64,000 nt of DNA from Aquimonas voraii (GCF_900101825.1 NZ_FNAG01000001.1:434001-498000), one strand, 5' to 3'. Positions 49,159 to 58,743 are shown, counted from the stretch's first letter. Made by a program: numbers and translations. The notes: generated by a model not told the origin, from the sequence alone.

Positions 49159-49632
49159 ATGAAAGCCCAGCTGATCGCGGTCGGCACCGGCATGCCGGAC
49201 TGGGTGCAGACCGCCTGCGCCGACTACTTCAAGCGCCTCTCGCACTGGCTTCCGCTGCAGCTGGTGGAGCTGGCGCCGGGCGAGCGCGGCAAGGGCCGCG
49301 ACACGGCCCGCGCGATGGAGGACGAGGCCAAGCGCTTGCTGGCCGCGGTGCCGCGCGGCACCCATATCGTCCTGCTCGACGGCCGCGGCCGAGCGCATTC
49401 CAGCGAACAGCTGGCCGAGCGCATGCAGGCCTGGCGCATGCAGGGTCAGGACCTCGCCTTCCTGATCGGCGGGCCTGACGGCTTCCACGATTCTGTACGT
49501 CGCGCGGCCGGCGAAAGCTGGTCGCTGGGGCCGCTGACCCTGCCGCATCCGCTGGTGCGCGTGGTCGTGGCCGAGCAGCTCTATCGGGCCTGCAGCCTGC
49601 TGGCCAACCATCCCTACCATCGCGGCGGTTAG
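49159..49632 (+). CDS. rlmH: 23S rRNA (pseudouridine(1915)-N3)-methyltransferase RlmH
   Basis: 157 residues, normal length. SPOUT-class features: HIVLLDGRGRAHSSEQLAE, LAFLIGGPDGFHDSVR and the terminal LYRACSLLANHPYHR that reaches the partner active site in the dimer. It methylates pseudouridine 1915 in helix 69. Last gene of the leuS block; convergent with the membrane-protein gene, 10 bases between stops. Confidence 0.96.
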   Translation: MKAQLIAVGTGMPDWVQTACADYFKRLSHWLPLQLVELAPGERGKGRDTARAMEDEAKRLLAAVPRGTHIVLLDGRGRAHSSEQLAERMQAWRMQGQDLAFLIGGPDGFHDSVRRAAGESWSLGPLTLPHPLVRVVVAEQLYRACSLLANHPYHRGG

Positions 49633-49642
49633 TGGGACGGCA

Positions 49643-50005
49643 TCACCACGGTCCGAGGAACCAGTCGAGGGTCGACAGAGTGAGTACGACCAGCAGAGAG
49701 AACAGCAGGGCGGCGCCCGCGATGGCCCTGGTGCGCGACTTGGGCGTCTCGACGACCCGGCCCGCGATGAAGCCGAGCAGTCCCCCGCCGAGGATCTGCA
49801 CCAGCCCAAGGCTGAGCGCGCTGTAGAGCAGCCAGGCCTGCGCCCCGGCGATGAGCCGATCGCTGATGGCCACGTCCTGCAGGTCTCCGAAGGGGCCAAC
49901 AAGCCCAGCGAAAGGTACCGGAAAGCGGAAAGCGGCCACCGCAAGCAGCACCAGCAGCAGGGTGAACACGACGGTGAATGCGCTTCCCTTCAAGGCATGG
50001 ATCAT
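49643..50005 (-). CDS. Unrecognised small membrane protein
   Basis: 120 residues from the ATG supported by AAGGAAG. Four likely hydrophobic helices: AFTVVFTLLLVLLAVAAF, AQAWLLYSALSLGLVQILGGGLLGFIAG (two helices), and AIAGAALLFSLLVVLTLSTL. I cannot place it in a family. It follows the DUF938 gene by 53 bases and may end the same minus-strand run. Confidence 0.65.
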   Translation of the reverse strand: MIHALKGSAFTVVFTLLLVLLAVAAFRFPVPFAGLVGPFGDLQDVAISDRLIAGAQAWLLYSALSLGLVQILGGGLLGFIAGRVVETPKSRTRAIAGAALLFSLLVVLTLSTLDWFLGPW

Positions 50006-50058
50006 CACGGCTTCCTTTGCTGATGGTGTAGGCGAGCCGGTGACCGTCTCACGCGCTT

Positions 50059-50682
50059 TCAAGCCCCGGGACAGCGCGTCCAGACCAGGCTGCGGTTGTT
50101 CGCCGGCATTGCGATATCAGCGGCCAGCGCGAAACCCTGCGCACGGGCCAGCGCGTCGACCGCCTCGAAGTCGCGAATGCCGCGCTTGGGATCGTCCGCG
50201 CGCAGTTGGGCGTCGAAAGCGGCATTGCTCTCGCTGGTGAATCGGCCGCCGTAGTTGAAGGGGCCGTAGACGACCAGCGTTGATCCGGGCTCAAGCACCG
50301 CGCCGACCAGACCAAAGAACTGCTCGACCTCGGGCCAGCCCATGATGTGCAGGGTGTTGGCGCTGTAGGCGGCATCGAAACGCTGCGCAGGCCAGCGCTC
50401 GCGGCGGGCGACGTCCAACTCGAAGGGCGCGGGCAGGTTGGGCAGCCCGGCCTGTGCAATGCGTGCGGCCAGCCCGGGAAGGTAGTCGGCGCGGTCGCTG
50501 CTCTGCCAGTGTAGATGCGGCAGATGCGCCGCGAAGAACTCCGCATGCTGGCCGGTGCCGCTGCCGATCTCCAGCACCCGCGCCGGTATGGCGAGATGCT
50601 CGCGCAGCACGGCGAGAATCGGCTCGCGGTTGCGTTCGCAGGCGGGGGAGAAGGGCAGCGCTGCCGCATCCCCCTCAGGCAT
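50059..50682 (-). CDS. DUF938 SAM-dependent methyltransferase-like protein
   Basis: 207 residues from MPEGDAAALPFSPACERNREPIL, supported by AAGGCGG upstream. SAM motif VLEIGSGTGQHAEFFA, DFDAAYSANTLHIMGWPEVEQFF and LVVYGPFNYGGRFTSESNAAFD are hallmarks of DUF938. Substrate unknown. Overlaps the TraB gene by eight bases (start inside its end), so it is translationally coupled. Confidence 0.86.
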   Translation of the reverse strand: MPEGDAAALPFSPACERNREPILAVLREHLAIPARVLEIGSGTGQHAEFFAAHLPHLHWQSSDRADYLPGLAARIAQAGLPNLPAPFELDVARRERWPAQRFDAAYSANTLHIMGWPEVEQFFGLVGAVLEPGSTLVVYGPFNYGGRFTSESNAAFDAQLRADDPKRGIRDFEAVDALARAQGFALAADIAMPANNRSLVWTRCPGA

Positions 50683-51916
50683 TCGAAACCGCCTTGTAGA
50701 GCGTCCAGCCGGCGACATAGAAGCCTATGGCCGTACCCATGTTGGTGAGGAAGAAGTTGATGAACACGCGCGAGACGCGGTTGCGCCACCAGCCACGGAT
50801 ACTGGTGGCGTCATCGCGCAGGCGGTGGAAGTCAGCCACGGTGGGCTTGCGCAGCCAGGCCTCGACCAGAGAGCTGACCATTCCGGAGGACAGGGCCGGG
50901 TGGAGCGGCGTCACCGGGGAGACGGCGAACGCAGTCAGGATGGACAGCGGGTGACCGCCCGCGAACAGGCAGCCCACCGCGCCAAAACTGCCGGTGATCA
51001 GCGCCCACTGCAGCACCATGTCCGTGCCCACATCGCTGCCCTGCGAGAAACCATAGATGAACCCACCAACGACCAGCGCAGCAAGGATCACCGTGATCCA
51101 GGTGCCCCAGTTCTTCGGTGGCGGCAGCTGACGCAGGCTTTCGCGCAGCTCGCCGGGTTCGCGTGCATCTTCCGCCAGATGTTGGGCGAGGCCCGCCAAG
51201 TGGCCGGCCCCGATCACCACGAGCACATGCTTCACCTGTGGGCTGCGCGCCGCTTCCTGACGCAGGGCTGCGGCCATGTACTGGTCGCGTTCGGCGATCA
51301 GCGCCCGATACAGAGGTTCGCGGCTCTTCGCGAACTCGCCGAAGGTGGCTTCCAGCAGGTCGCCTTCCTTCAGCTTCTCGATCTCGTCTTCCTCGATCTT
51401 CTCGTTGACCAGCAGGCTGGCGACCAGCCCGCTCATCATGCTGAGTCGCTGCCAGAAGCCGACCGAGGCGGCCGTGCGCTTGAGCGTGATAGCCACATCG
51501 CGATCAACGCGCCAGACCGGCAGCTGAAGGCGCTGGCCTTCGTCGATGGCCGCCAGCATCTCGGCGCCGGGCTCGACGCCCAGCTGCTCGGCGAGGCGAC
51601 GCTGGTACGCGGACAGGGCCAGGTTGGCCGCCACCAGGCTGACCTTGCCTTCCTTGATCACGCGGAACAGATCGAGCTTGGCCAGCGCATCCGGATTGCG
51701 CATCGACTGGTAGCGCGGCTCGCACAGCTCGACTGCGATCGCGTCGAAGTGCTTCTGGGCGGCCAGCGCCCGTACGGCGTCCACGCTGGACTGGGATACG
51801 TGCGCGGTGCCCAGCAGGGTGTAGAACACGCCGTCGCGCTCGATTTCGAGGATCGGCTGACCGGCCAGCGGGTCGTGGCTTGCGTCGCAGACGACGTCGG
51901 TTCGGGCCTCAGTCAC
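50675..51916 (-). CDS. TraB/GumN-family membrane protein
   Basis: 413 residues, GTG start overlapping aguB's end by eight bases. N-terminal TraB domain: FYTLLGTAHVSQSSVDAV, VELCEPRYQSM, VLVVIGAGHLAGLAQHL. C-terminal half has four to five hydrophobic helices (WITVILAALVVGGFIYGF, ALITGSFGAVGCLFAGG, LSILTAFAVSPVTPLHP). Tiki/TraB-like proteins are putative metalloproteases; bacterial roles are unclear. Its tight packing after aguAB is unexplained. Confidence 0.85.
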   Translation of the reverse strand: MTEARTDVVCDASHDPLAGQPILEIERDGVFYTLLGTAHVSQSSVDAVRALAAQKHFDAIAVELCEPRYQSMRNPDALAKLDLFRVIKEGKVSLVAANLALSAYQRRLAEQLGVEPGAEMLAAIDEGQRLQLPVWRVDRDVAITLKRTAASVGFWQRLSMMSGLVASLLVNEKIEEDEIEKLKEGDLLEATFGEFAKSREPLYRALIAERDQYMAAALRQEAARSPQVKHVLVVIGAGHLAGLAQHLAEDAREPGELRESLRQLPPPKNWGTWITVILAALVVGGFIYGFSQGSDVGTDMVLQWALITGSFGAVGCLFAGGHPLSILTAFAVSPVTPLHPALSSGMVSSLVEAWLRKPTVADFHRLRDDATSIRGWWRNRVSRVFINFFLTNMGTAIGFYVAGWTLYKAVSNA

Positions 51917-52808
51917 GGTAGCGCTTCAACAGGTCGGCATAGGCGTCGATGCGACGGTCGCGCAGGAAGGGCCAGATCCGGCGCACGGCTTCGGAGCGCT
52001 TGAGATCGACATCGGCCAGCAGCACCGCGTCGCTGTCGGTATCGGCCTCGGCCAGGATCTCGCCCTGCGGGCCGAGCACGATCGAGCTGCCCCAGAAGCG
52101 GATGCCGCTGCCGCCGGTGGGCGAGGGCTCGAAGCCCGTGCGGTTGCAGCTCAGCACCGGCAGGCCGTTGGCGACCGCGTGGCCACGGTGCGAGAGGATC
52201 CAGGCCATGCGCTGGCGATCCTGCTCGTCCTGCGGATCGTTCGGATCCCAGCCGATCGCAGTCGGGTACAGCAGCAGCTCGGCGCCGGCCAGCGCCATCA
52301 GGCGCGCGGCTTCCGGATACCACTGGTCCCAGCAGACCAGCACGCCGAGGCGGCCGACCGAGGTGTCGATGGGCTCGAAGCCAAGGTCGCCCGGCGTGAA
52401 GTAGAACTTTTCCAGGAAACCCGGATCGTCGGGAATGTGCATCTTGCGGTACTTGCCGGCGATGCTGCCGTCGGCTTCGAACACCACCGCGGTGTTGTGG
52501 TACAGGCCGGCGGCGCGTCGCTCGAACAGGGAAGACACGATCACCACGCCATGCCGCTTCGCCAGCGCACCCAGCCGCTCGGTGCTCGGGCCAGGGATGG
52601 GTTCGGCGCGGTCGAACTCGTCCACGCTCTCGTGCTGGCAGAAATAGGCGCCGTTGTGCAGCTCCTGCAGCAACACCAGCTTCGCGCCCGCGGCCGCCGC
52701 TTCGGCGACACGCGCCTCGATGCGCGCGAGGTTGGCCTCGACCGAGCCGCGGTCGCGGTCCTGGATCAGGGCGACGCGCAGCGTGCCCTTCGAGTCAGAC
52801 GTGTTCAT
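51909..52808 (-). CDS. aguB: N-carbamoylputrescine amidase
   Basis: 299 residues. Nitrilase triad Glu49 (LLQELHNGAYFC), Lys122 (YRKMHIPDD), Cys159 (VLVCWDQWYPEA). HNGAYFCQ, DPGFLEKFYFTPGD and RRIWPFLRDRRIDAY match AguB closely. It converts N-carbamoylputrescine to putrescine, CO2 and ammonia. Overlaps aguA by 14 bases. Confidence 0.94.
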   Translation of the reverse strand: MNTSDSKGTLRVALIQDRDRGSVEANLARIEARVAEAAAAGAKLVLLQELHNGAYFCQHESVDEFDRAEPIPGPSTERLGALAKRHGVVIVSSLFERRAAGLYHNTAVVFEADGSIAGKYRKMHIPDDPGFLEKFYFTPGDLGFEPIDTSVGRLGVLVCWDQWYPEAARLMALAGAELLLYPTAIGWDPNDPQDEQDRQRMAWILSHRGHAVANGLPVLSCNRTGFEPSPTGGSGIRFWGSSIVLGPQGEILAEADTDSDAVLLADVDLKRSEAVRRIWPFLRDRRIDAYADLLKRYRD

Positions 52809-53841
52809 TCAGCACTCCTCGCGGCAGCTGCATGGTGATGCAGTGCAGGCTGCCGTTCTGCCAGATCAAGGGTCGGCAGGGCAGGGCGACGATCTGGCGT
52901 TCGGGGAAGGCGCGCGCCAGCACGGCCTGGGCCTCGGCATCGGCCGGGTCGCCATAGGCCGGCATCAGCACCGCGCCGTTGATGATCAGGAAGTTCGCGT
53001 AGGACGCCGCCAGCCGCCGGCCTTCGTCGAGGATCGGCTGCGCCCAAGGCAGCACGAATACCTCATACGGCTCGCCGTTCGCCTGGCGCAGGGCGGCGAT
53101 CTCCTGACCCATCGTGGCCAGTTCGTCGAAATGGCTGTCGCCGCGATCACTGCAGCCCTGGTAGACGATGCGCGTGGGGCTGGCGAAGCGGGCCAAGGTG
53201 TCGATGTGGGCGTCGGTGTCGTCGCCTTCGAGGTAGCCGTGGTCCAGCCACAGCACGCGGTCCTGGCGCAGCTCGCGGCACAGCAGCTCGGTGACTTCCG
53301 CGCGCGAGCGGTCGGGATGGCGCTCGCTCAAGCAGTGCCAGGTCGAGAGCAGGGTGCCGGCGCCGTCGGTCTCGATGCCGCCGCCTTCCAGCGCGAAGTC
53401 GATGCGCCGGCGCTGCGCGCTTGATGCAAACACGCCGGCCGCAAACAGCTGCTCGACCAGACGGTCATCGGCGCTGGCCTCGAACTTGCCGCCCCAGCCG
53501 GTAAAGCGGAAATCCAACAGCTCGAAGCCATCCGTCGTGCGCAGGCTGATCGGACCGGAGTCGCGCAGCCAGGTGTCGTCGTACTCGGCCTCAACGCAGC
53601 GCACCTGCGACAGATCCACGCCGCGCGCAGCCAGCAGGCTGCGCAGGCGCGCTTCGAGCGCCGCATCACGTACGCAGACCACCAGCGGCTGGAAGCGGGT
53701 GATGGCTGCCGCGAGTTCGACGTAGGTGATTTCGACCTCGGCCAGGCGCGGGGCCCAATCGGTGTCGTCATTCGGCCACGCGATCAGAACCGCGGACTGG
53801 TCTTCCCACTCCGCGGGGAAACGCGCTGAAGACCGGTTCAT
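52795..53841 (-). CDS. aguA: Agmatine deiminase
   Basis: 348 residues. Guanidino-modifying fold: FPAEWEDQSAVLIAWPND, VEAEYDDTWLRDSGPISL, FALEGGGIETDGAGTLL, WLDHGYLEGDDTDAHIDTLARF, and catalytic Cys334 in NGSLHCITMQLPRG. It hydrolyses agmatine to N-carbamoylputrescine, the AguB substrate. Its ATG overlaps the stop of the upstream small gene (ATGA). Confidence 0.95.
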   Translation of the reverse strand: MNRSSARFPAEWEDQSAVLIAWPNDDTDWAPRLAEVEITYVELAAAITRFQPLVVCVRDAALEARLRSLLAARGVDLSQVRCVEAEYDDTWLRDSGPISLRTTDGFELLDFRFTGWGGKFEASADDRLVEQLFAAGVFASSAQRRRIDFALEGGGIETDGAGTLLSTWHCLSERHPDRSRAEVTELLCRELRQDRVLWLDHGYLEGDDTDAHIDTLARFASPTRIVYQGCSDRGDSHFDELATMGQEIAALRQANGEPYEVFVLPWAQPILDEGRRLAASYANFLIINGAVLMPAYGDPADAEAQAVLARAFPERQIVALPCRPLIWQNGSLHCITMQLPRGVLNEHV

Positions 53842-54206
53842 CCGTTCGGCTTTTCCTTGCGAATCGGGCCCTTCTCGTTCGGGCTGGCGCGATTGACCAC
53901 GGCATTGACCACGTGGCTGTTCTCGAAATAGACGGTGAATTCCGGATAGCTCCAGCGGGTGATCGGCGGCTGCTGCGGGCTGCTGCCGCCCACCGGGGCG
54001 TGCTTCGTCGTGGGCGCTCCGAACTGCGCCTCGACCTGGTTCATCAACATGCCGCGACGAGGCAGGTTGGCGCCGCTGTGAGTGCGCTCCACCCGGTCGA
54101 TCAGAAGGACATCGCCTTCAATCACGCGCTGGGTGCTTTCCTGCGCCGAAGCGACTCCGTGGGACAGGGCGAAACAGACAGCCAGACAGCCAAGACTGCG
54201 CAACAT
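53838..54206 (-). CDS. Small exported protein with a BamE-like motif
   Basis: 122 residues. Signal peptide MLRSLGCLAVCFALSHGVASA, start supported by GGAGA. RRGMLMNQVEAQFGAP resembles the G-M-x3-V-x4-G-x-P motif of SmpA/BamE-like domains; ITRWSYPEFTVYFENSHVVNAVV looks like the following strands. No lipobox is visible. First gene of the aguA-aguB unit, coupled by ATGA. Function unknown; the BamE link is inference. Confidence 0.65.
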   Translation of the reverse strand: MLRSLGCLAVCFALSHGVASAQESTQRVIEGDVLLIDRVERTHSGANLPRRGMLMNQVEAQFGAPTTKHAPVGGSSPQQPPITRWSYPEFTVYFENSHVVNAVVNRASPNEKGPIRKEKPNG

Positions 54207-54403
54207 GGTTGATTCTCCGTCGAAGGTGGCGGACTCCCCGCGCGGATTGTAGAGCCTTGTGTCGGCTGGCGACCATGCGCGCGGAGCGCTTGCGGAATGT
54301 GTTGACCTGCGGCGCATGCGCCCAGGGCGCGCGTGACCCGCATCCGCCGGCGGCGGTCGGCTGGGCTCGGCAGCGGACATGGATGCTCCGCCCCAGAAAG
54401 CAG

Positions 54404-54426
54404 AAGGCCGCCCGGGGGCGGCCTCT
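54404..54426 (-). terminator. Hairpin terminator after rpmJ
   Basis: GGCCGCC (54406-54412) and GGCGGCC (54417-54423) with a four-base loop, 28 bases past the rpmJ stop; the minus strand continues TTCTGCTTTCTGG. Probably terminates the rpmJ message. Confidence 0.65.
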
Positions 54427-54453
54427 TGCCACGCCTGCAGCGGCGGCCGGCGC

Positions 54454-54579
54454 TCAGCGCTGGCGGGCCTTGAAGCGGGGGTTGCTCTTGCAGATCACGA
54501 AGACCTTGCCGCGGCGACGCACGACCTTGCAGTCGCGGTGGCGGGTCTTGGCCGACTTGAGGGAGTTCAGGACTTTCAT
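54454..54579 (-). CDS. rpmJ: 50S ribosomal protein L36 (41-residue, C-minus type)
   Basis: 41 residues: [16 protein letters not shown], then [14 protein letters not shown] and [11 protein letters not shown]. Compared with the zinc-binding L36, the first Cys of the pair is absent and the ligand His is replaced (PRFK), so only two of four ligands remain (Cys17, Cys30). It therefore belongs to the zinc-independent form. A good minus-strand promoter precedes it and a hairpin follows, so it is a monocistronic gene. Confidence 0.94.
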   Translation of the reverse strand: MKVLNSLKSAKTRHRDCKVVRRRGKVFVICKSNPRFKARQR

Positions 54580-54615
54580 GGGTTGAGCCTTGGAAAGGAG
54601 CGCGACAAACGCCGT

Positions 54616-54644
54616 AGTGTAGTGAGCTGTCAAGGCATTGACAA
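54616..54644 (-). promoter_or_regulatory. Promoter for rpmJ
   Basis: On the minus strand, TTGTCA (54644-54639), a 17-base spacer, then TACACT (54621-54616), about 37 bases before the rpmJ ATG. It is the best -35/-10 pair I found in the window. Confidence 0.6.
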
Positions 54645-54657
54645 GCGAGTGGATGCT

Positions 54658-56187
54658 TCAGCGCCGTCCTCCCAGCCCCCCAAGCACGCCGCGCAGGAGC
54701 TGCCGGCCCAACTGGTTGCCCACCGTCCGCATCGTCGACTTGGCCATGGCCTCCACCGCGCCCTGGCGGCGCGAGGTGCCGAACAGCCATTCGTTGAGCT
54801 TCTGGCCGATGCCGCCCCCGGCCTCCGCTGGCTGGGTGGACGGCGAGGGCGCGCCCTGCGCGGAGGCGGGGCGCGCCCTCGGCGGTGGGCTGGGCGGGGC
54901 CGCGCTGGCGGCCACTTCGGCGCGCCGCGACAGGATCTCGTAAGCCGACTCGCGATTCACCGCGGTGTCGTATTTGCCTCCGACCGGGCTGCGCATGCGC
55001 TGGGTCTGGCGCTCCTCGGGCGTGATCGCGCCGATCCGGCAGCGCGGCGGGCAGATCAGGGTGCGCTCGACCGGCAGCGGGATGCCCTTGTCCTGCAGGG
55101 TCGAGACCAGGGCCTCGCCGACGCCGAGTTCGCCGATCACCCTGGCGACATCGAGCGTGGGGTTGCTGGCGAAGGTCTCGGCGGCCGTGCGCACGGCCTT
55201 CTGGTCGCGCGGGGTGAAGGCCCGCAGCGCGTGCTGCACGCGGTTGCCGAGCTGGCCGAGGATGGTGCCGGGAATGTCGTCCGGGTTCTGCGAGCAGAAG
55301 TACACGCCCACGCCCTTCGAGCGGATCAGGCGCACCACCTGCTCGACCCGCTGCAGCAGGGCGGGCGGGCAGTCGTTGAACAGCAGGTGGGCCTCGTCGA
55401 AGAAGAACACCATCTTCGGCCGGTCGAGGTCGCCCACCTCGGGCAGGTTCTCGAACAGCTCGGAGAGCATCCACAGCAGGAAGCTCGAGTATAGACGCGG
55501 CTTCAGGATCAGCTTGTCGGCGGCCATCACGTTGACGATGCCGCGGCCCGACATGTCCTGGCGCATGAAGTCGTTGAGATCGAGCGAGGGCTCGCCGAAG
55601 AAGTGCCTGGCGCCATCACTCTCCAGCCGCAGCAGCTGGCGCTGGATCGCGGCGATGCTCTGCGCGCTGACCAAGCCGTACTCTGTGCTGATCTCCTTCC
55701 GATTGTCGGCGACGAAGCCGAGCAGGGCGCGCAAATCGTCCAGGTCGATCAGCAGCAGTCCCTGCTCGTCCGCCAGTTTGAACACGATGTCGAGCACGCC
55801 GGCCTGGGTGTCGTTCAATTCCAGTACGCGGCCCAGCAGGGTCGGGCCCATCTCCGAGATCGAGCACCGCACCGGGTGGCCGAGCTCACCGTAGATGTCC
55901 CAGAACACCACCGGACTGGCCTCCTGACGGTAGTCGGTGATGCCGATCTGCTCGACGCGCTGGCTGATCCGCTCGTGCGGAGCGCCTGCCTGGCACAGCC
56001 CTGCCAGATCGCCCTTCACGTCGGCGAGGAAGACCGGCACGCCCAGACGAGAGAAGCCTTCGGCCATGACCATCAGGGTCACCGACTTGCCCGTGCCGGT
56101 GGCGCCGGCCACCAGGCCGTGGCGGTTGCCGTAGCGCGCGAGCAGGTCGACCTGCTGCGTGCCCTTGCCGATGAGGATCCTGTCCAT
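54658..56187 (-). CDS. HerA-like DUF853 ATPase
   Basis: 509 residues from MDRILIGKGTQQVDLL (GAGG upstream). Walker A LVAGATGTGKSVTLMV, then VFLADVKGDLAGL; Walker B MVFFFDEAHLLFND; GVYFCSQNPDDIPGTILGQLGNRVQHALRAFTPRDQKAV carries sensor and arginine-finger segments. The C-terminal PPSPPPRARP linker leads to NEWLFGTSRRQGAVEAMAKSTMRTVGNQLGRQLLRGVLG. Family members are hexameric ATPases of the FtsK/HerA group with unknown role. Confidence 0.88.
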   Translation of the reverse strand: MDRILIGKGTQQVDLLARYGNRHGLVAGATGTGKSVTLMVMAEGFSRLGVPVFLADVKGDLAGLCQAGAPHERISQRVEQIGITDYRQEASPVVFWDIYGELGHPVRCSISEMGPTLLGRVLELNDTQAGVLDIVFKLADEQGLLLIDLDDLRALLGFVADNRKEISTEYGLVSAQSIAAIQRQLLRLESDGARHFFGEPSLDLNDFMRQDMSGRGIVNVMAADKLILKPRLYSSFLLWMLSELFENLPEVGDLDRPKMVFFFDEAHLLFNDCPPALLQRVEQVVRLIRSKGVGVYFCSQNPDDIPGTILGQLGNRVQHALRAFTPRDQKAVRTAAETFASNPTLDVARVIGELGVGEALVSTLQDKGIPLPVERTLICPPRCRIGAITPEERQTQRMRSPVGGKYDTAVNRESAYEILSRRAEVAASAAPPSPPPRARPASAQGAPSPSTQPAEAGGGIGQKLNEWLFGTSRRQGAVEAMAKSTMRTVGNQLGRQLLRGVLGGLGGRR

Positions 56188-56252
56188 CTGTGCCTCGCTG
56201 TGGTGAGCCGCGGGCATCATAGCTGCGGCTTCGTCGATCGCGGGCCGGGCGA

Positions 56253-56258
56253 TACACT
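56253..56258 (+). promoter_or_regulatory. Candidate -10 hexamer for mltD
   Basis: TACACT followed by GCGCGGC, 50 bases before the mltD ATG. Identical to the hexamers before dgkA, hfq and hflK. The -35 is weak (TTCGTC). Confidence 0.4.
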
Positions 56259-56307
56259 GCGCGGCTTGCCGCGGCCTGCGGCGCCGAGATTCCAAGCCGA
56301 TCCTCCG

Positions 56308-57759
56308 ATGCCCATGTTTGCCCGACTGACCGGCTGCGCGCTGGCCCTGCTGCTCGCCGCCTGCTCCGCTGCGCCCACCCGCTCTGCGGCCGATGCCGTC
56401 GAGGACGCCAGCGCGCTCGGGGCCTCCTTTGATGCCGCCCTCGACGATGCGCTGGGGCACGTCGAGCGCGTGCGCGCCAATGAGGCGGTCGAGCACGCCA
56501 CCCTGGTCGAAGCGCGTGACCGTCTGCGCGATGCCGCGCGCGCCTGTCTGGAGGCCGCGGGCTGCGGCGTGGAGCGCGTGCTCGCTGGCTATGAGCGCCT
56601 GGCTGCGCTGGGCCTGGCAGTGGGCGAGGACTTTGAGGCCGGCCGCGAGACGGCCGAGCCCGAGTCCGGTGGCGATTCGCCGCTGCTGGCCGATCTGCCC
56701 GAGGCCCAGCGCTCGATCACCCTGCTCAATGGCCGCGAGCTGAGGGACCTGATCGAACTGAACACGCCGGTGAAGTCCGCCATGGTGGAGTGGCTGACCT
56801 GGATGCGGCCCCAGCTCATCACCGCCTGGGAGAACTATCACTACATGCGCCACCTGATGTGGCCCGAGTTCGAGCAGGCTGGCCTGCCCGAGGCGCTGCT
56901 GTTCGGCATCCTGGCCAAGGAGTCCGGCGGGCGCGTGCACGCCGTCTCGCACGCGGGCGCCTCCGGTCCGCTGCAGTTCATGTACCAGACCGGTCTTGGC
57001 TATGGGCTGGGCCGCGTCGACGGCTTCGACACCCGCTTCGACGCCCAGCTGGCCTCGCGCGCCAGCGTGCGCTACCTCAATGACCGCTTCCGCGAGTTGA
57101 ACGGCAGCCTCGAATTGGCGCTGGCCGCCTACAACGGCGGTGAAGGCCGCATTCGGCGCATCCATCAGGCCACGGGCGGCAAGTCCTTCTGGCATCCGCA
57201 GGTGTTCAGCCAGCTGCCGCGCGAAACCCAGGACTACGTGCCGATGGTGCTGGCCGCGGCCTGGTTGTTCCTGCATCCGGAAGAAGTCGGGCTGGAGTTT
57301 CCCACGGTCGACCTGCAGCCCAGCGGTTTCACCCTGGCCCAGCCCAGCACCCTCAATGAGCTGACTCTCTGCCTCGGCCAGCAGGGCATCCGCGACGGCT
57401 GGTTCCGAACCCTGCGCAACCTCAATCCACGCTTCGAGCCGCACGCTGTGATTCCCGCGGGGACCGTGATCCGCGGTCCGCAGAGCATGGTCAAGGCCTA
57501 CGCCGCGCACTGCGTCAGTGGTCCGCGGCTGGAGCTGGCGCGGGCCCTGGCGGCCGCCAATCGCCCCAGCCAGCCGGCGACCGCCAGCGCCGCGGGTGCG
57601 CGCAGCTACACGGTGCGCCGCGGCGATTCGCTGCACAGCATCGCGCGTCGGCACCAGTGCGCGGTCGAACAGCTGGCGCGAGCCAACGGTGTGCGCGGCC
57701 CGCGCTACCTCATCAAGCCCGGGCAGCGCCTGCAGCTGGTGGGCTGCCGCCGGCCGTGA
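56308..57759 (+). CDS. mltD: Membrane-bound lytic murein transglycosylase D
   Basis: 483 residues. Lipobox LLAAC with Cys19. The SLT domain has catalytic Glu205 in [30 protein letters not shown], and [13 protein letters not shown]; the C-terminus has one LysM repeat ([28 protein letters not shown]). It cleaves peptidoglycan to 1,6-anhydromuropeptides from the outer membrane. E. coli MltD has two LysM repeats; only one is seen here. A second in-frame ATG six bases on is also possible. Confidence 0.92.
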   Translation: MPMFARLTGCALALLLAACSAAPTRSAADAVEDASALGASFDAALDDALGHVERVRANEAVEHATLVEARDRLRDAARACLEAAGCGVERVLAGYERLAALGLAVGEDFEAGRETAEPESGGDSPLLADLPEAQRSITLLNGRELRDLIELNTPVKSAMVEWLTWMRPQLITAWENYHYMRHLMWPEFEQAGLPEALLFGILAKESGGRVHAVSHAGASGPLQFMYQTGLGYGLGRVDGFDTRFDAQLASRASVRYLNDRFRELNGSLELALAAYNGGEGRIRRIHQATGGKSFWHPQVFSQLPRETQDYVPMVLAAAWLFLHPEEVGLEFPTVDLQPSGFTLAQPSTLNELTLCLGQQGIRDGWFRTLRNLNPRFEPHAVIPAGTVIRGPQSMVKAYAAHCVSGPRLELARALAAANRPSQPATASAAGARSYTVRRGDSLHSIARRHQCAVEQLARANGVRGPRYLIKPGQRLQLVGCRRP

Positions 57760-58712
57760 GCGCGTCCGCCGCCGACCGCCCCTTGGTGCTGGCCCTGATG
57801 GGGCCGACCGCCTCGGGCAAGACCGCGCTCGCGATCAAGCTGGCGCAGCGGCATGGCGGCGAGATCATCAGCGTGGACTCGGCCCTGGTCTATCGCGGTC
57901 TGGACATTGGCAGCGCCAAGCCGGATGCGGAGGAGCGGGCCGGCATCCCGCATCACCTGATTGACATCCGCGAGCCCGACCAGCCCTATTCGGCGGGCGA
58001 GTTCGCGCAGGACGCACGGGCCGCCGTCAATGCGGTGCTGGCGCGCGGGAATCTGCCCCTCCTGGTCGGCGGCACCGGACTCTATTTCCGGGCCCTGCTG
58101 GGTGGGCTCTCCGCCATGCCGGCCTCCGAGCCCGAGGTGCGTGCCGCGATCGAGTGCGAAGCGGCGGAGCGGGGCTGGGCTGCGCTGCATGCCGAGCTGG
58201 CCCAGGTCGATCCCGAGGCGGCCGCGCGCATCCGCCCGAGCGACCCGCAGCGCATCACCCGTGCGCTGGAGGTCTGGCGCGTGTCCGGCCGAGCCATCAG
58301 CGCCTGGCAGCGCGAGGCGCCGCTGTCGCCGCGCCCGCCCTGGCGGGTGCTGAAGCTGGTACTGGCACCCGCCGACCGGAGCCAGCTGCATGCCCGCATC
58401 GCCCAGCGCTTCGAGCGCATGGTGGGGCAGGGCTTTCTCGACGAAGTGCGCGCGCTGATGGCCCGCTCCGAACTGCATCCGGACCTGCCGGCGATGCGGG
58501 CTGTCGGCTATCGGCAGGCCTGGCGTCATCTGCGCGGCGAGACTTCGATGGCCGACTTCCTTGCCGAAGGCATCGCCGCCACCCGCCAGCTGGCGAAGCG
58601 CCAGCTGACCTGGCTGCGTGCGGAGCTCGACGCCTTCCGGGTCGATCCCCTCACCGATCCTGCACGCGCCGAAGCGCTGTTCCGGTTGGCGAGCGGGCTG
58701 GACGGCCGCTGA
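57756..58712 (+). CDS. miaA: tRNA dimethylallyltransferase
   Basis: 318 residues from a GTG that overlaps the mltD stop (GTGA). P-loop [49 protein letters not shown] and the C-terminal [14 protein letters not shown]. It prenylates A37 of tRNAs reading UNN codons. miaA-hfq-hflX-hflK-hflC is the common gammaproteobacterial order. No mutL precedes it here; mltD does. Confidence 0.95.
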   Translation: MSASAADRPLVLALMGPTASGKTALAIKLAQRHGGEIISVDSALVYRGLDIGSAKPDAEERAGIPHHLIDIREPDQPYSAGEFAQDARAAVNAVLARGNLPLLVGGTGLYFRALLGGLSAMPASEPEVRAAIECEAAERGWAALHAELAQVDPEAAARIRPSDPQRITRALEVWRVSGRAISAWQREAPLSPRPPWRVLKLVLAPADRSQLHARIAQRFERMVGQGFLDEVRALMARSELHPDLPAMRAVGYRQAWRHLRGETSMADFLAEGIAATRQLAKRQLTWLRAELDAFRVDPLTDPARAEALFRLASGLDGR

Positions 58713-58743
58713 ACGGCAGGGGCTGCGCCGGCGGTCCAACCTG

